Positions 51,752 to 61,032 of a stretch of DNA of 64,000 nucleotides are shown here, in pieces. The notes beneath the pieces were generated by a model. The model did no database searches and was not told where the DNA came from. It was given only the letters and a program-made list of their open reading frames with translations. The position numbers and the translations under genes were made by a program. Numbering within the stretch: position 1 is the first letter of the stretch; every line of letters begins with the position of its first letter. The stretch spans positions 62,001 to 126,000 of the forward strand of contig NZ_QZFU01000045.1 in assembly GCF_003598715.1 (NCBI RefSeq), written 5' to 3'. The stretch is from Nocardia panacis (GTDB lineage Bacteria; Actinomycetota; Actinomycetes; Mycobacteriales; Mycobacteriaceae).

Positions 51752-52750
51752 GTGACTTTCGACAACGTGCCGGGTCGCTCGACCCTGGGGCCGGACCAGC
51801 CGCCGCCGAACGTCTCCGCCACCCCCTCCGTCGTGCGTAGCCTGCGGACGCATTCGGGCCGGGCGGTGCCGTTCTCGGTGGAGTTCAATCCGCCGCGTGA
51901 CGCGGCGGGCGAGGCGCGGCTGTGGCGGGCGGTGCGTCAGTTCGAGCGGATGCATCCGGCCTTCGTCTCGATGACCTACGGCGCGGGCGGTTCCACTGCC
52001 GACCGCACCGTCCGGATCACCGGCGAACTGGCCGAGGAGACCACCCTGCTCCCGGTGGCCCATCTCACGGCGGTCGGCCACAGTCTGGCCGAATTGCGTT
52101 CCCTGATGGGTGGTTACGCCGATTGCGGCATCCGCAACATTCTGGTGCTGCGCGGCGATCCGCCGGGTGATCCGCTGGGCGAGTGGCACAAACATCCCGA
52201 GGGTGTCGAATACGCCGAGGAATTGGTGCGCATCGTGCGCGATCTCGGCGATTTCCACGTCGGGGTGGCCTCGTTCCCGCAGGGGCATCACCGCTCACCC
52301 GATCTGGAGTCCGATACCCGGTTCCTGGTCTCGAAACTGCGTGCGGGCGCGGAGTATTCGATCACCCAGATGTTCTTCGACGTGGACCATTATCTGCGCC
52401 TGCGGGATCGGGTCGCGGCGTGCGATCCGGTCGAGGCTCTCAAGCCGATCATTCCGGAGTTGATGCCGATCACCTCGCTGCGCACGGTGGCGCGCGCGGA
52501 GGAGTTGTCGGGGCGGTCGCTGCCGGAGTCCGTGCTGGCCCGGTTGCGGCGCGCGGCGGGCGATGGTCCCGAGGAGGATCGGGCCGCGGTGCGCGAGACC
52601 GGTATCGAGATCGCCACCGAGATGGGGGAGCGGTTGATCGCCGAGGGCGCGCCCTGCCTGCATTTCATCACGCTCAATTTCGCCAAGGCCACCGGTGAGG
52701 TGCTGGCCAATCTCGGCTACGGCGTCACCGCCGCGCCGATCAGCGCGTAA
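51752..52750 (+). CDS. Methylenetetrahydrofolate reductase family protein
   Basis: A 332-residue TIM-barrel flavoprotein of the MetF family. Characteristic segments are PFSVEFNPPRD, FVSMTYGAGGSTADRTVRIT, VAHLTAVGHSLAELRSLM, ILVLRGDPPGD and ISQMF-equivalent SITQMFFDVDHYLRLRDRV, with GRSLPESVLARL near the end. It would reduce methylene- to methyl-tetrahydrofolate for methionine. Equivalent to Rv2172c. The N-terminal 30 residues are extra and unconserved. Confidence 0.92.
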   Translation: MTFDNVPGRSTLGPDQPPPNVSATPSVVRSLRTHSGRAVPFSVEFNPPRDAAGEARLWRAVRQFERMHPAFVSMTYGAGGSTADRTVRITGELAEETTLLPVAHLTAVGHSLAELRSLMGGYADCGIRNILVLRGDPPGDPLGEWHKHPEGVEYAEELVRIVRDLGDFHVGVASFPQGHHRSPDLESDTRFLVSKLRAGAEYSITQMFFDVDHYLRLRDRVAACDPVEALKPIIPELMPITSLRTVARAEELSGRSLPESVLARLRRAAGDGPEEDRAAVRETGIEIATEMGERLIAEGAPCLHFITLNFAKATGEVLANLGYGVTAAPISA

Positions 52751-52755
52751 GACCG

Positions 52756-52797
52756 GTCGGGACCCCTGGATTCCGTTGCCGGACAAGGGGTCCCGAC
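52756..52797 (+). terminator. Hairpin between MetF-like and monooxygenase genes
   Basis: GTCGGGACCCCT (52756-52767) pairs perfectly with AGGGGTCCCGAC (52786-52797) around an 18-base loop. It may act for both converging genes. Confidence 0.6.
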
Positions 52798-52803
52798 TCG
52801 ATA

Positions 52804-53955
52804 TCAGGCCGCCTGTGCGGCGCGCAGTCCCCAGGCGTCGGCGAGCAGGCGGTGCGATTCCAGCCGGTCGGCGTGCCGATAGGCGACGCTGGTGACGAGC
52901 AGTTCGTCCGCGCCGGTAACCCGTTGCAGCGCTTCGAGTTTCGACACCACCGTGGCCGCCGAGCCGACGAACTGGGTGGCCAGCCTGTCGTCGACCAGGC
53001 GCGATTGTTCGGCGGTGAGCGGGGCCGCGGTATCGGGATCGAGGTAGTCGCCGGCGCCCGCGCCCGTGCGAATCCCGTGCACCCAGTGACCGTAGGTCGA
53101 GGCGAGGTGTCGCGCGGTCGCGTCGTCCTGCGCGACAACCACATCCGCCGACACCACCACGTACGGACGAGCCAGTCGGGTGGAGGGCTCGAACGCGGCC
53201 CGATACGCCTCGACCGCGTCCAATGCCGATCCCGGCGAGACGTGATATGCCGCCGCGAACGGCAGCCCGAGCCGCCCGGCCAATTCGGCGCTCTCCCCGG
53301 CCGAACTGCCGAACACCCACAGGTCGACCTGCGCGCCCTCACCCGGAACCGCGTGCAGCGCCACACCTTCGGCGCTGTGATAGGTGCCCTCCAGCAGCGC
53401 GCGCACCTCGTCGACCTGCTCGGTGAACTCCAGCGGTCGCGCGCCGCGCTGATGCAACGCGCCCAGCGAGGCCAGGTAGCGCGACCTGTCGGCGATGCGG
53501 CGGAATTCGAAGGGCGGTGGCACCACGACGCCGTCGCGCACCACGGTGCGTCGGGTCGCGGTATCCACCACGGGTCGCACGCCTTTCTTCGGTTCGGGTT
53601 CGGAACCGAACTGCGCCCGGCGATGTCCGGACCGGCCGATGCCGAGATCCAACCGGCCCGGATACAGCGCGTCCACGGTGCCGAACGCTTCGACGATGGC
53701 GGCGGAGGTGTGGTGGCCGAGCTGCACCGCCGCCGTGCCGACCCGAATGCGCTCGGTGGCTGCGGCGACCAGCGCGAGCAGTGTCATCGATGAGGAGCTG
53801 GCGACCGCGACGAAATGGTGTTCGGCGAGCCAATACCGGTGGTAGCCCCACTGTTCGGCGCGGCGGGCCAGTTCGACGGTATTGCGCAGCGCCTGCTGCG
53901 CGGTGGAGCCCGCGCTGATCGGGGCCAAATCCAGAATGGATAGTGGGACGGTCAT
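52804..53955 (-). CDS. LLM-class flavin-dependent oxidoreductase (luciferase-like)
   Basis: A 383-residue luciferase-like TIM-barrel protein beginning PLSILDLAPISAGSTAQQALRNT with the WLAEHHFVAVASSSSM and GTVDALYPGRLDLGIGRS segments typical of the YvmB/MsnO8 subfamily. Flavin (FMNH2) monooxygenases of this kind attack sulfonates, sulfones or other small organics. It is the last gene of the minus-strand operon, with its ATG overlapping the DUF1684 stop. Confidence 0.87.
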   Translation of the reverse strand: MTVPLSILDLAPISAGSTAQQALRNTVELARRAEQWGYHRYWLAEHHFVAVASSSSMTLLALVAAATERIRVGTAAVQLGHHTSAAIVEAFGTVDALYPGRLDLGIGRSGHRRAQFGSEPEPKKGVRPVVDTATRRTVVRDGVVVPPPFEFRRIADRSRYLASLGALHQRGARPLEFTEQVDEVRALLEGTYHSAEGVALHAVPGEGAQVDLWVFGSSAGESAELAGRLGLPFAAAYHVSPGSALDAVEAYRAAFEPSTRLARPYVVVSADVVVAQDDATARHLASTYGHWVHGIRTGAGAGDYLDPDTAAPLTAEQSRLVDDRLATQFVGSAATVVSKLEALQRVTGADELLVTSVAYRHADRLESHRLLADAWGLRAAQAA

Positions 53956-54755
53956 GCGCGCACCCCCCTGGGATCCTGCTCGCCGGCCTCGATGGCGACC
54001 CGCAGCCGGTTCTCCCTCGGCGCGAGGGGGCAGGTCGCGAAATCGGTGAAGGCGCATGGGAGATTGGCCGCCCGCGTGAAGTCGAGCAGCACGTCCCCGT
54101 CCGCGTCCGGGACACCGACGACCAGCGATCTGGCTGCGGGATAGGTGGTGATCCCGCTGGTGGCGTCGGTGAACAGCAGCCGCAGGTCCTCGGCCGGGCC
54201 GAACACCACGACCCGCTCGGTGACGCCGTCGACGGTGAATTCGATGGCGCCCGAGGCGGTGTGGTGGTGTTCGAGTCCCTCCACCACCGCACCGGTGGTC
54301 ACCGTGCGCGGTTCGGGGAAGGGTAGGTAGCGTCCGCGCACGACCCAGCGCGGATCCGGCGCGTAGGCCGGGATGCCGGTGAATTCGCGCAGTCCGGGCG
54401 CGGCGGGATCGTGCACCCGGACCGCGTGGCGGCCGGTGCGCCGGATCACCTCCAGCACCCGATTCTCGTGGCGCACGGTCAATCCCGGCGCGCCCTCCAC
54501 GGGGACGACGATCTGTACGCCCGCGATCCGGTCGCCGTCGTAGCTCAGTCGGTCGGCGGGTTGGGCGGTGATGAACACTTTGTCGTCGGTGACCCACCAG
54601 GTGCCCGGCACGTCGGGTAGGAGCTCGGGTTGATCGGTGAGCCAGTGCAATCCGGTCACGCTCAGGAAGCCGAGGGGATCGCGGATCTGGTTCTCGCGCG
54701 CGGCGTGCCAGGCGGCCCAGTCGGTTTCGAAGAGGGTGGTGGTGCTCGTGGTCAT
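53952..54755 (-). CDS. DUF1684 family protein
   Basis: A 267-residue protein with the DUF1684 signature: WHAARENQIRDPLGFLSVTGLHWL at the N-terminus, GRYLPFPEPRTVTTGAV in the middle, and LPCAFTDFATCPLAPRENRLRVAIEAGE near the end, including conserved Cys and Asp/His residues. Function unknown; the family frequently sits beside monooxygenase genes. ATGA overlaps on both sides couple it to the two flanking flavin enzymes. Confidence 0.87.
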   Translation of the reverse strand: MTTSTTTLFETDWAAWHAARENQIRDPLGFLSVTGLHWLTDQPELLPDVPGTWWVTDDKVFITAQPADRLSYDGDRIAGVQIVVPVEGAPGLTVRHENRVLEVIRRTGRHAVRVHDPAAPGLREFTGIPAYAPDPRWVVRGRYLPFPEPRTVTTGAVVEGLEHHHTASGAIEFTVDGVTERVVVFGPAEDLRLLFTDATSGITTYPAARSLVVGVPDADGDVLLDFTRAANLPCAFTDFATCPLAPRENRLRVAIEAGEQDPRGVRA

Positions 54756-56125
54756 GAGGCGCGGACTCCTTCGGTGGCGGACAGGCGATGGTGGGGGTGG
54801 CGCAGCCCGAGGTGCTCGCGCAGCGTCGAACCGGTGTAGGTGGTGCGGAAGCTGCCGCGCTCCTGGAGTTCCGGCACGACCCGGTCGACGAATTCGTCGA
54901 GCCCGGCGGGTGTCAGGTGCGGGACGAGGATGAAGCCGTCGGCGGCCTCGGACTGCACGTAGTGGTCGATCTGCGCGGCGACCTGCGCGGGTGTGCCGAT
55001 GAACTGCTGGCGTGCGGTCACCTCGATGACCAGTTCGCGGATGCTCAGGTGCGCGGCCTCGGCTTTGTCGCGCCATGCCTGCGCCACGGCGCGTGGATCT
55101 TTCGCGTGCCGCACCCGGCCCCTGGTGATGTCGGGATTGTCGACCGGATCGATATCGGGCAGCGGCCCGTCGGGGTCGTAGCCGGAAAGGTCGTGGCCCC
55201 AGACCTGTTCGAGGAAGGCCAGGGCGGTTTGCGGGCCGACCTGCTGCAGGCGGATGTGCCTGCCGCGCTCCTGCGCCTCGGCTTCGGTATCGCCGAGGAC
55301 GAAGGTCGCGGCGGGCAGGATCTTCAGATCGTCGTGTGCGCGACCGTATTTGGCCAGGCGACCCTTCATATCGGCGAAGAAGCGCTGCCCGTCGTCGAGG
55401 GTGCCGTGGCCGGTGAAGATGGCATCTGCGGTGGCCGCCCCGAATTCGCGGCCGTCCTCGGAGTCGCCCGCCTGCAACAGCACCGGGTGGCCCTGCGGGC
55501 TCGGCGGTAGCGGCGCGACGCCCGCGAAGTCGAATTGGGTGCTTCGATAACGGGTTTCGGGAATATCGCGGGCGAAGACGCCCCGGTCGCGGTCCACGGT
55601 GAGCGCGTCGGCGGGCCAGGCGTCCCACAGCGCGCGGGCGGCGTCGACGATCTCGGCCGCGCGTCGGTAGCGCTGATCGTGCGCCAGATAGCCGCCGCGC
55701 CGGAAGTTCTCGCCGGTGAAGGCATCGGAGGAGGTGACGACATTCCAGGCGGCGCGCCCGCCGGACAGATGGTCCAGCGAGGCGAATTGCCTTGCCACGT
55801 CGAAGGGTTCGTTGTAGGTGCTGTTGATCGTCCCCGCCAGCCCGATCTTGTCGGTCACCCCGGCGAGCGCGTTGAGCACGGTGAAGGTGTCCGGCCTGCC
55901 GACTACATCCAAATCGTGGATGCGGCCGCGATGTTCGCGCAGCCGCAGCCCCTCGGCGAGGAAGAAGAAGTCGAACAGACCGCGTTCGGCGCTGCGGGCC
56001 AGGTGGACGAAGGAGTCGAAGTCGACCTGACTGCCGGAGTCCGGGTCGCTCCATACGGTGGTGTTGTTGACGCCGGGAAAGTGCGCGGCCAGGTGCACGG
56101 TCCGGCGGGGTCGCGATGAGCTCAT
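54752..56125 (-). CDS. NtaA/SnaA/DszA-family FMN-dependent monooxygenase
   Basis: A 457-residue luciferase-like monooxygenase of the NtaA/DszA group: HLAAHFPGVNNTTVWSDPDSG at the start, LSGGRAAWNVVTSSD near 115-130 and PVLLQAGDSEDGREFGA near 225. Members oxidise nitrilotriacetate, dibenzothiophene sulfone or sulfoacetate-like compounds using reduced FMN. A substrate cannot be named from sequence. It is directly next to a second such enzyme and the DUF1684 gene. Confidence 0.9.
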   Translation of the reverse strand: MSSSRPRRTVHLAAHFPGVNNTTVWSDPDSGSQVDFDSFVHLARSAERGLFDFFFLAEGLRLREHRGRIHDLDVVGRPDTFTVLNALAGVTDKIGLAGTINSTYNEPFDVARQFASLDHLSGGRAAWNVVTSSDAFTGENFRRGGYLAHDQRYRRAAEIVDAARALWDAWPADALTVDRDRGVFARDIPETRYRSTQFDFAGVAPLPPSPQGHPVLLQAGDSEDGREFGAATADAIFTGHGTLDDGQRFFADMKGRLAKYGRAHDDLKILPAATFVLGDTEAEAQERGRHIRLQQVGPQTALAFLEQVWGHDLSGYDPDGPLPDIDPVDNPDITRGRVRHAKDPRAVAQAWRDKAEAAHLSIRELVIEVTARQQFIGTPAQVAAQIDHYVQSEAADGFILVPHLTPAGLDEFVDRVVPELQERGSFRTTYTGSTLREHLGLRHPHHRLSATEGVRAS

Positions 56126-57241
56126 CTAGTGGATTCCTTGTCGGGCGGTCGCGTATCGGCCCTCGGGTCTCGGCAGGCCGAGCCGGGTGCGCAGGGTGGT
56201 GGCGGAGAGGGGATTTCGCCCCAGTTCGGGCAGGCGCCGCAGGGCCGCGGCGAGGGCGAGCGGACGCAGGGTGAGTCCGTCGGCGGCGCGCGAGTCGACG
56301 GCGGTGTCGACGAATTCGGCGAGTCCCGCGGCGGTTCCGAGGTGTCGCAGCCGAATCGGTGTGGGTGAGAAGTCTTCGAGCCGGTCGAATTCGGCGACAG
56401 CCGTCTCCGGGGTGTCGGCGAGGTGGATATCGAGGTCGAGCAGCACTCGGACGGTGTCGGGATCGCGGCCCGCGTCGGCGATGGCGGCCCGCAACCCGTC
56501 GCGGCGGGTGCGGGCCGCGTCGAGATCCGGCGCGGCGATGCGGATCAGGTCGGCGCGCCGCACGGCGATGGCGGCGGCGGCCGGATGGTCGGCGCGCACC
56601 GTGAGAATCGACTGGCCCTGCGGTGAGCGCGGCGTGATGGACGGACCCTTCACGGAGAAATTGTCCCCGGTGAAGTCGATGTAATGCAGTCTGTCCCGAT
56701 CGATGAACCGGCCCGTGGGCAGATCGCGGATCTCGGCGTCGTCGTCCCAGCTGTCCCACAGCCGGGTGGCCACCTCGATGGCCTCGTCGGCCTCGTGCCA
56801 GAGGCTCTCGGCGTTCTGAACGTTCTTGCGGCCGAATGACTTCGCCTCCGCGGCGGTTTCGGAGACGGTCACTTCCCAACCGGCCCGGCCCTTGGTGGCG
56901 AAGTCCAGACTCTGAATCGCCTTGGCCAGGTGGAAGGGTTCGGTATGGGTGACCGGAGCCTGGGGCAGCAGACCGATGCCGGTGCTGCCCGCGGCGGCGC
57001 GGGCGGCGACCGCGACCGCGTCCAGCCGCCCGCGCACCACACCGGGACCGCCGGGTTGCGGGCCGAAGGCGTCCGGCAGGAATACCGCGTCTATTCCGGC
57101 GTTCTCGGCCGCGCGCACGGCGTCGGCCCAGTAGTCGCCGGTGAACACCGCCTCGGCCCGCGAATCCGCCCGCCGCCACGCGGCCGGATGCGCACCGGCG
57201 CCCGCGAGTTCGACGGCGAGGAAGGGTGCGGAAGAGGGCAT
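56126..57241 (-). CDS. LLM-class flavin-dependent oxidoreductase
   Basis: A 371-residue luciferase-like protein with GIDAVFLPDAFGPQPGG, FHLAKAIQSLDFATKGRAGWEVTVSET and RSPQGQSILTVRADHPA segments, shorter than the NtaA enzyme beside it and possibly its paralogue or partner. AAAGGA precedes the ATG at 57241, so I use that rather than the longer frame. The previous stop overlaps this ATG (TGATG), linking it to the small ORF. Confidence 0.87.
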   Translation of the reverse strand: MPSSAPFLAVELAGAGAHPAAWRRADSRAEAVFTGDYWADAVRAAENAGIDAVFLPDAFGPQPGGPGVVRGRLDAVAVAARAAAGSTGIGLLPQAPVTHTEPFHLAKAIQSLDFATKGRAGWEVTVSETAAEAKSFGRKNVQNAESLWHEADEAIEVATRLWDSWDDDAEIRDLPTGRFIDRDRLHYIDFTGDNFSVKGPSITPRSPQGQSILTVRADHPAAAAIAVRRADLIRIAAPDLDAARTRRDGLRAAIADAGRDPDTVRVLLDLDIHLADTPETAVAEFDRLEDFSPTPIRLRHLGTAAGLAEFVDTAVDSRAADGLTLRPLALAAALRRLPELGRNPLSATTLRTRLGLPRPEGRYATARQGIH

Positions 57242-57414
57242 CAGTACGGTCCTTTCAATTGGGCCGCGTCCCAGACGAGCGGGCGCGCGGCAGGGTGCAG
57301 TCCGGCGCAGGCCAGGTCGGGGGCGAGGAAATGGGCGCGCTGCCACAGCGCGTCGCGGGCGGTCGCGGCCGCGCGGCACTGCCGTCGGACCAGGGCGATC
57401 AGGTGGGGTGGCAT
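57241..57414 (-). CDS. Small 57-residue ORF in the monooxygenase operon
   Basis: A 57-residue basic peptide beginning PPHLIALVRRQCRAAATARDALWQ with one Cys and two Trp residues. I do not recognise it. It is joined to both neighbours by TGATG overlaps (stop of the ABC ATPase with its ATG, its stop with the next ATG), which is strong evidence that it is translated. It could bridge or assemble the flavin enzymes; that is speculation. Confidence 0.6.
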   Translation of the reverse strand: MPPHLIALVRRQCRAAATARDALWQRAHFLAPDLACAGLHPAARPLVWDAAQLKGPY

Positions 57415-59186
57415 CAGGATCCTTTCGCGGCGGCGGGAACGGGGATGGCGGCCAACAACTCTCGGGTGTACTCGTGCGCGGGACATTCGAAGATGTCGGC
57501 GGTGCGGCCGGATTCGACGATGCGTCCCGCGCGCAACACCGCGACCCGATCGGCGATCCGTCGCACCACCGCCAGGTCGTGGGAGATGAACAGATAGCTC
57601 AGCGCGAGTTCGCGCTGCAGCCGCTCGAGCAGGTCGAGGATCTGCGCCTGCACCGAGGCGTCGAGCGCGGAGACCGGTTCGTCGAGCACCAGCAGCGCGG
57701 GTCGCAATGCCAGCGCGCGGGCGATGGCCACCCGCTGACGCTGCCCGCCGGACAGTTCCGCGGGCCTGCGCGCCGCGAAATCCGCCGGGAGCGCGACCTG
57801 TTCGAGTAGTTCGCGCACCCTGGCCCGGCGCTCGGCGCGCTCGCCGACCCCGTAGGCGCGCAGCGGTTCCTCCACGATCGCGCCGACCCGCCAGCGCGGA
57901 TCCAGTGCGGCATAGGGGTTCTGATAGACCACCTGGAAGCGGCGGCGCAGCGCGCGCAGTCGCTCGCCGCGCACCTTGGTCAGGTCGCCGCCTTCGAACA
58001 CGACGGTGCCCCGGTCGGCGTCGGTGAGCCGCAGCGCGATCCGCGCCGTGGTCGACTTGCCGGAGCCGGATTCGCCCACCAGGGCCAGGGTCTCGCCGGG
58101 GTGCAGCGTCAGGTCGACGCCGTCTACGGCGGTGATGGCGCCGCCGCCCGCGGCCGTGCTCGCGCCGTCCCGCAGCGGGAACCGCTTGTGAATTCCATTG
58201 AGCGCCAACAGCGGCGCACCCGCGACGGCCCGTGCGGGCCGGTATTCGGTGAACCCGTTCAGGCTCGGCGCCGCCGCGAGCAGTCGCCGGGTGTAGGGGT
58301 GGGCGGGTTCGGCGAGTATTCGCGCGGTCGGCCCGGATTCGACGATCTCGCCGCCGCTGAGCACCACCAGCCGGTGCGCCCGCTCGGCCGCCACTGCCAG
58401 ATCGTGGGTGATGAGCAGCACGGCGGCCCCGCGCGCGGCGGTGCGCTCGGTGAGGCGGTCCATGACCCGCCGCGCCACCGTGGCGTCGAGCGCGCTGGTT
58501 GGCTCGTCGGCGATGATCAGATCCGGCGCGCAGGCCAGCGCGGCCGCGATGAGCACCCGCTGACGCTGCCCGCCCGACAGTTCGTGCGAGTACTGTCCGG
58601 CGCGCAGGTCGGGGTGGTCCAATCCGGCCTCGGCGAGCAGTTCCACCGCCCGCCGCCGCGCCCCGCGCGGATTGATCCGGCGATGCACCAGCAGCGCCTC
58701 GGCCACCTGATCCCCGATGCGGCGCACCGGATTCAGCGACAGACCGGGATCCTGCGGGACGAATCCGATCCTGGCCCCTCTGATCTCGCGCATGATCCGC
58801 TCCGAGCCCGTGTCGAGCACCCTGCCGTCGAAGGTGATCGCACCGCCGCCGACCTCGGCATTGTGTCCGAGCAAGCCGATCACGGCCTGCGCCAGAGTCG
58901 ACTTGCCCGAACCGGATTCGCCGACCAGGGCCACGACCTCACCGCGTCGAATCGTGAGCGACACTCCGGACAGCGCCGCGATCGGTCCGGATGGCGAGCG
59001 GTACCCGACCCACAGATCGCGAATCTCGAGCAGCGCATCGGAGATTCCGGCACCGTCCGGTCCGGGCTGCGCGGCCGAGTCGGCTTCGGTGCTCCGCCGG
59101 TCGAATTCGAGGGTCGCCGCTCGCGCGGCGCCGATGCGGTCGGTGGCCGCGACGGCGGATTCACCGTGCATGAGATGGCTGTTCAA
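57414..59186 (-). CDS. Dual-domain ABC transporter ATPase (DppD-DppF type)
   Basis: A 590-residue protein with two ABC ATPase domains fused. The first (about 50-300) has Walker A GESGSGKSTLAQAV, signature ELSGGQRQRVLIA and Walker B DLIIADEPTSALD. The second (about 325-585) repeats these: GESGSGKSTTARI, ELSGGQRQRVAIA, LLVLDEPVSALD. This arrangement is that of peptide/nickel/opine importers. The TTG start (59186) overlaps the permease stop as TTGA; an ATG at 59171 is the alternative. It powers the two permeases downstream in order but upstream in position. Confidence 0.93.
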   Translation of the reverse strand: MNSHLMHGESAVAATDRIGAARAATLEFDRRSTEADSAAQPGPDGAGISDALLEIRDLWVGYRSPSGPIAALSGVSLTIRRGEVVALVGESGSGKSTLAQAVIGLLGHNAEVGGGAITFDGRVLDTGSERIMREIRGARIGFVPQDPGLSLNPVRRIGDQVAEALLVHRRINPRGARRRAVELLAEAGLDHPDLRAGQYSHELSGGQRQRVLIAAALACAPDLIIADEPTSALDATVARRVMDRLTERTAARGAAVLLITHDLAVAAERAHRLVVLSGGEIVESGPTARILAEPAHPYTRRLLAAAPSLNGFTEYRPARAVAGAPLLALNGIHKRFPLRDGASTAAGGGAITAVDGVDLTLHPGETLALVGESGSGKSTTARIALRLTDADRGTVVFEGGDLTKVRGERLRALRRRFQVVYQNPYAALDPRWRVGAIVEEPLRAYGVGERAERRARVRELLEQVALPADFAARRPAELSGGQRQRVAIARALALRPALLVLDEPVSALDASVQAQILDLLERLQRELALSYLFISHDLAVVRRIADRVAVLRAGRIVESGRTADIFECPAHEYTRELLAAIPVPAAAKGS

Positions 59187-60061
59187 GACCGTTCACTCCT
59201 TCCGACGGCGCGGCCCAGTCGCTGGGCCGCCAGGACGACCGCGACGATGACCAGTCCGGGCACCGCGGTCATCCACCACGCGGTGGCCATATAGTTGCGT
59301 CCCTCCGAGATCAGCGAACCCCATTCGGGGGTGGGTGGTTTGGCGCCGTAGCCGAGGAAGCTGAGCGCCGACACCGACAGCACCGCCATGCCGAATTCGA
59401 CCGCGGCCAGCGCCAGCACGGGCTGATAGGCATTGGGCAGCACGTGCCGAATCAGCACCGCCCAGCCGCGCACGCCCGAGGCGTGGGCGGCCTCCACATA
59501 GGGGGCCTGACGGACCCGAAGCACCTCCGAGCGCATCACCCTGGCGAAGTTGGCGACGAGCGAGACCCCCACGGCCACGGCCACATTGCCGGTCCCGAAC
59601 CCGAGCGCCGTCACCAACGCCAGTGCCATGAGCAGGGACGGAATCGCCAACAGGACATCGACCACGCGCATGACCACCGCGTCGACCGGACCGCCGAGCG
59701 CCCCCGCCAACAATCCGAGCAGCGAGCCCGCGACCAGCGCGATCCCGACTGCGGCGAGGGTCGCGGTGAGCGAGAGCCCCGCGCCGTGCACCATCCTGGT
59801 GTAGAGATCGCGGCCGAGATTGTCGGTGCCGAACCAGTGTTCGGCGCTCGGTGGCCGGAACCGCTGTACCGGGACACCGACGCGCGGATCACCGGCGGCG
59901 AAAACCGAAGGCAGCAGCGCCCACCCGACGGCCAGCAGTGCCACCGCGCCCGCGACCAGCAGACCGGCGCTGTGTCGCAGTGATCTCCACGCGGCCGGTC
60001 GCCGTCGGCGCCGAATCTCGGGGCGCGGCTCCGCTACTCGCCGGGGCAACAGATCAACCAT
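59183..60061 (-). CDS. Peptide-type ABC transporter permease (DppC-like)
   Basis: A 292-residue permease with N-terminal cytoplasmic segment, then about six membrane helices. The DppC marker HWFGTDNLGRDLYTRMVHGA near 75-94 and the EAA loop EAAHASGVRGWAVLIRHVLPNA near 190-210 identify it as an OppC/DppC-family subunit. Start overlaps the DppB-like gene by eight bases. Confidence 0.92.
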   Translation of the reverse strand: MVDLLPRRVAEPRPEIRRRRRPAAWRSLRHSAGLLVAGAVALLAVGWALLPSVFAAGDPRVGVPVQRFRPPSAEHWFGTDNLGRDLYTRMVHGAGLSLTATLAAVGIALVAGSLLGLLAGALGGPVDAVVMRVVDVLLAIPSLLMALALVTALGFGTGNVAVAVGVSLVANFARVMRSEVLRVRQAPYVEAAHASGVRGWAVLIRHVLPNAYQPVLALAAVEFGMAVLSVSALSFLGYGAKPPTPEWGSLISEGRNYMATAWWMTAVPGLVIVAVVLAAQRLGRAVGRSERS

Positions 60062-61031
60062 GGGCGGCCACCTCCACCTCGGTGGATCGGCGGCGCGAAC
60101 GGCCGCCGATGCGCGGATCGAGCAGCGGGTAGGCCAGGTCCACGGCGAGATTCACCGCGACGAACGCGGTCGCGGTGAGCAGCACGATGCCCTGCACCAC
60201 CGGAATGTCCTGCGCGAGCACCGCCGTCTGGGTCAACCGTCCGACACCGGACCTGGCGAAGACCGTCTCCACCACCACCGATCCGGCGAGCATGGTGCCC
60301 ACCAGCACCCCACCGATGGTCAACGCGGGCAGGCTCGCGGGCCGCAGCACGTGTGTGCGCAGCACCCACCATCGTGAACCTCCCTTGGCCAGCGCCACTT
60401 CGGTGAACGGCTGCCGCCAGGTGTGCTCCAGTCCTGCCGTGAGCACCTGTGCGATCACCGCGCCGATCGGGATGGCGAGGGCGAGCGCGGGCAGCACCGT
60501 CGCGCCCCAGCCGTGCTCGCCGAAGGCGGGCACCCATCGCAGCCGGAACGAGAACACCTGCAGCAGCAGCAGACCCGTCCAGAAGGTGGGCACCGCGACC
60601 CCGAGCGCGGGCAGCGCGGTGAGCGTCGCGCGCAGTCGCGGTCGGCGGGTCGCGCTCGCGGCCAGTGCCAGGCTGGTGCCGCCGACGAGCGCGAATACCA
60701 ATGCCAGACCGGTCAATTGGAGTGTCGAGGGCAGCGCGTCGCCCAGGGCGCGGGTCACCGGCTGACCGGTGGCGATGGAGTGGCCGAGATCGCCGCGCAC
60801 GGCATGGCTCATCGCGGTCAGGTACTGCTCCCAGAACGGCCGATCCAGTCCGTAGCGGGCCTGGAGTTCGGCGATGGCGGCCTTGTCCACCGGCGTGCCC
60901 GCCCCGGCGCCGTCCGCCGCGAGCGAGACCGGATCGGCCGGCAGCAGGTACAGCACTCCGAACGAGATCGTGAACGCCGCCCACAGCACCCAGATCGCCT
61001 GCAGCAGCCGGGAAATCGCATAGCGTGCCAT
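60054..61031 (-). CDS. Peptide-type ABC transporter permease (DppB-like)
   Basis: A 325-residue permease beginning MARYAISRLLQAIWVLWAAFTISF, the OppB/DppB N-terminal helix, with RYGLDRPFWEQYLTAMSHAVRGDLGHSIATGQPV and the EAA-like segment EVALAKGGSRWWVLRTHVLRPASLPALT near 220-245. It forms the inner-membrane pore with the DppC-like subunit and lies two bases after the substrate-binding gene. Confidence 0.92.
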   Translation of the reverse strand: MARYAISRLLQAIWVLWAAFTISFGVLYLLPADPVSLAADGAGAGTPVDKAAIAELQARYGLDRPFWEQYLTAMSHAVRGDLGHSIATGQPVTRALGDALPSTLQLTGLALVFALVGGTSLALAASATRRPRLRATLTALPALGVAVPTFWTGLLLLQVFSFRLRWVPAFGEHGWGATVLPALALAIPIGAVIAQVLTAGLEHTWRQPFTEVALAKGGSRWWVLRTHVLRPASLPALTIGGVLVGTMLAGSVVVETVFARSGVGRLTQTAVLAQDIPVVQGIVLLTATAFVAVNLAVDLAYPLLDPRIGGRSRRRSTEVEVAAHG

Positions 61032-61032
61032 A

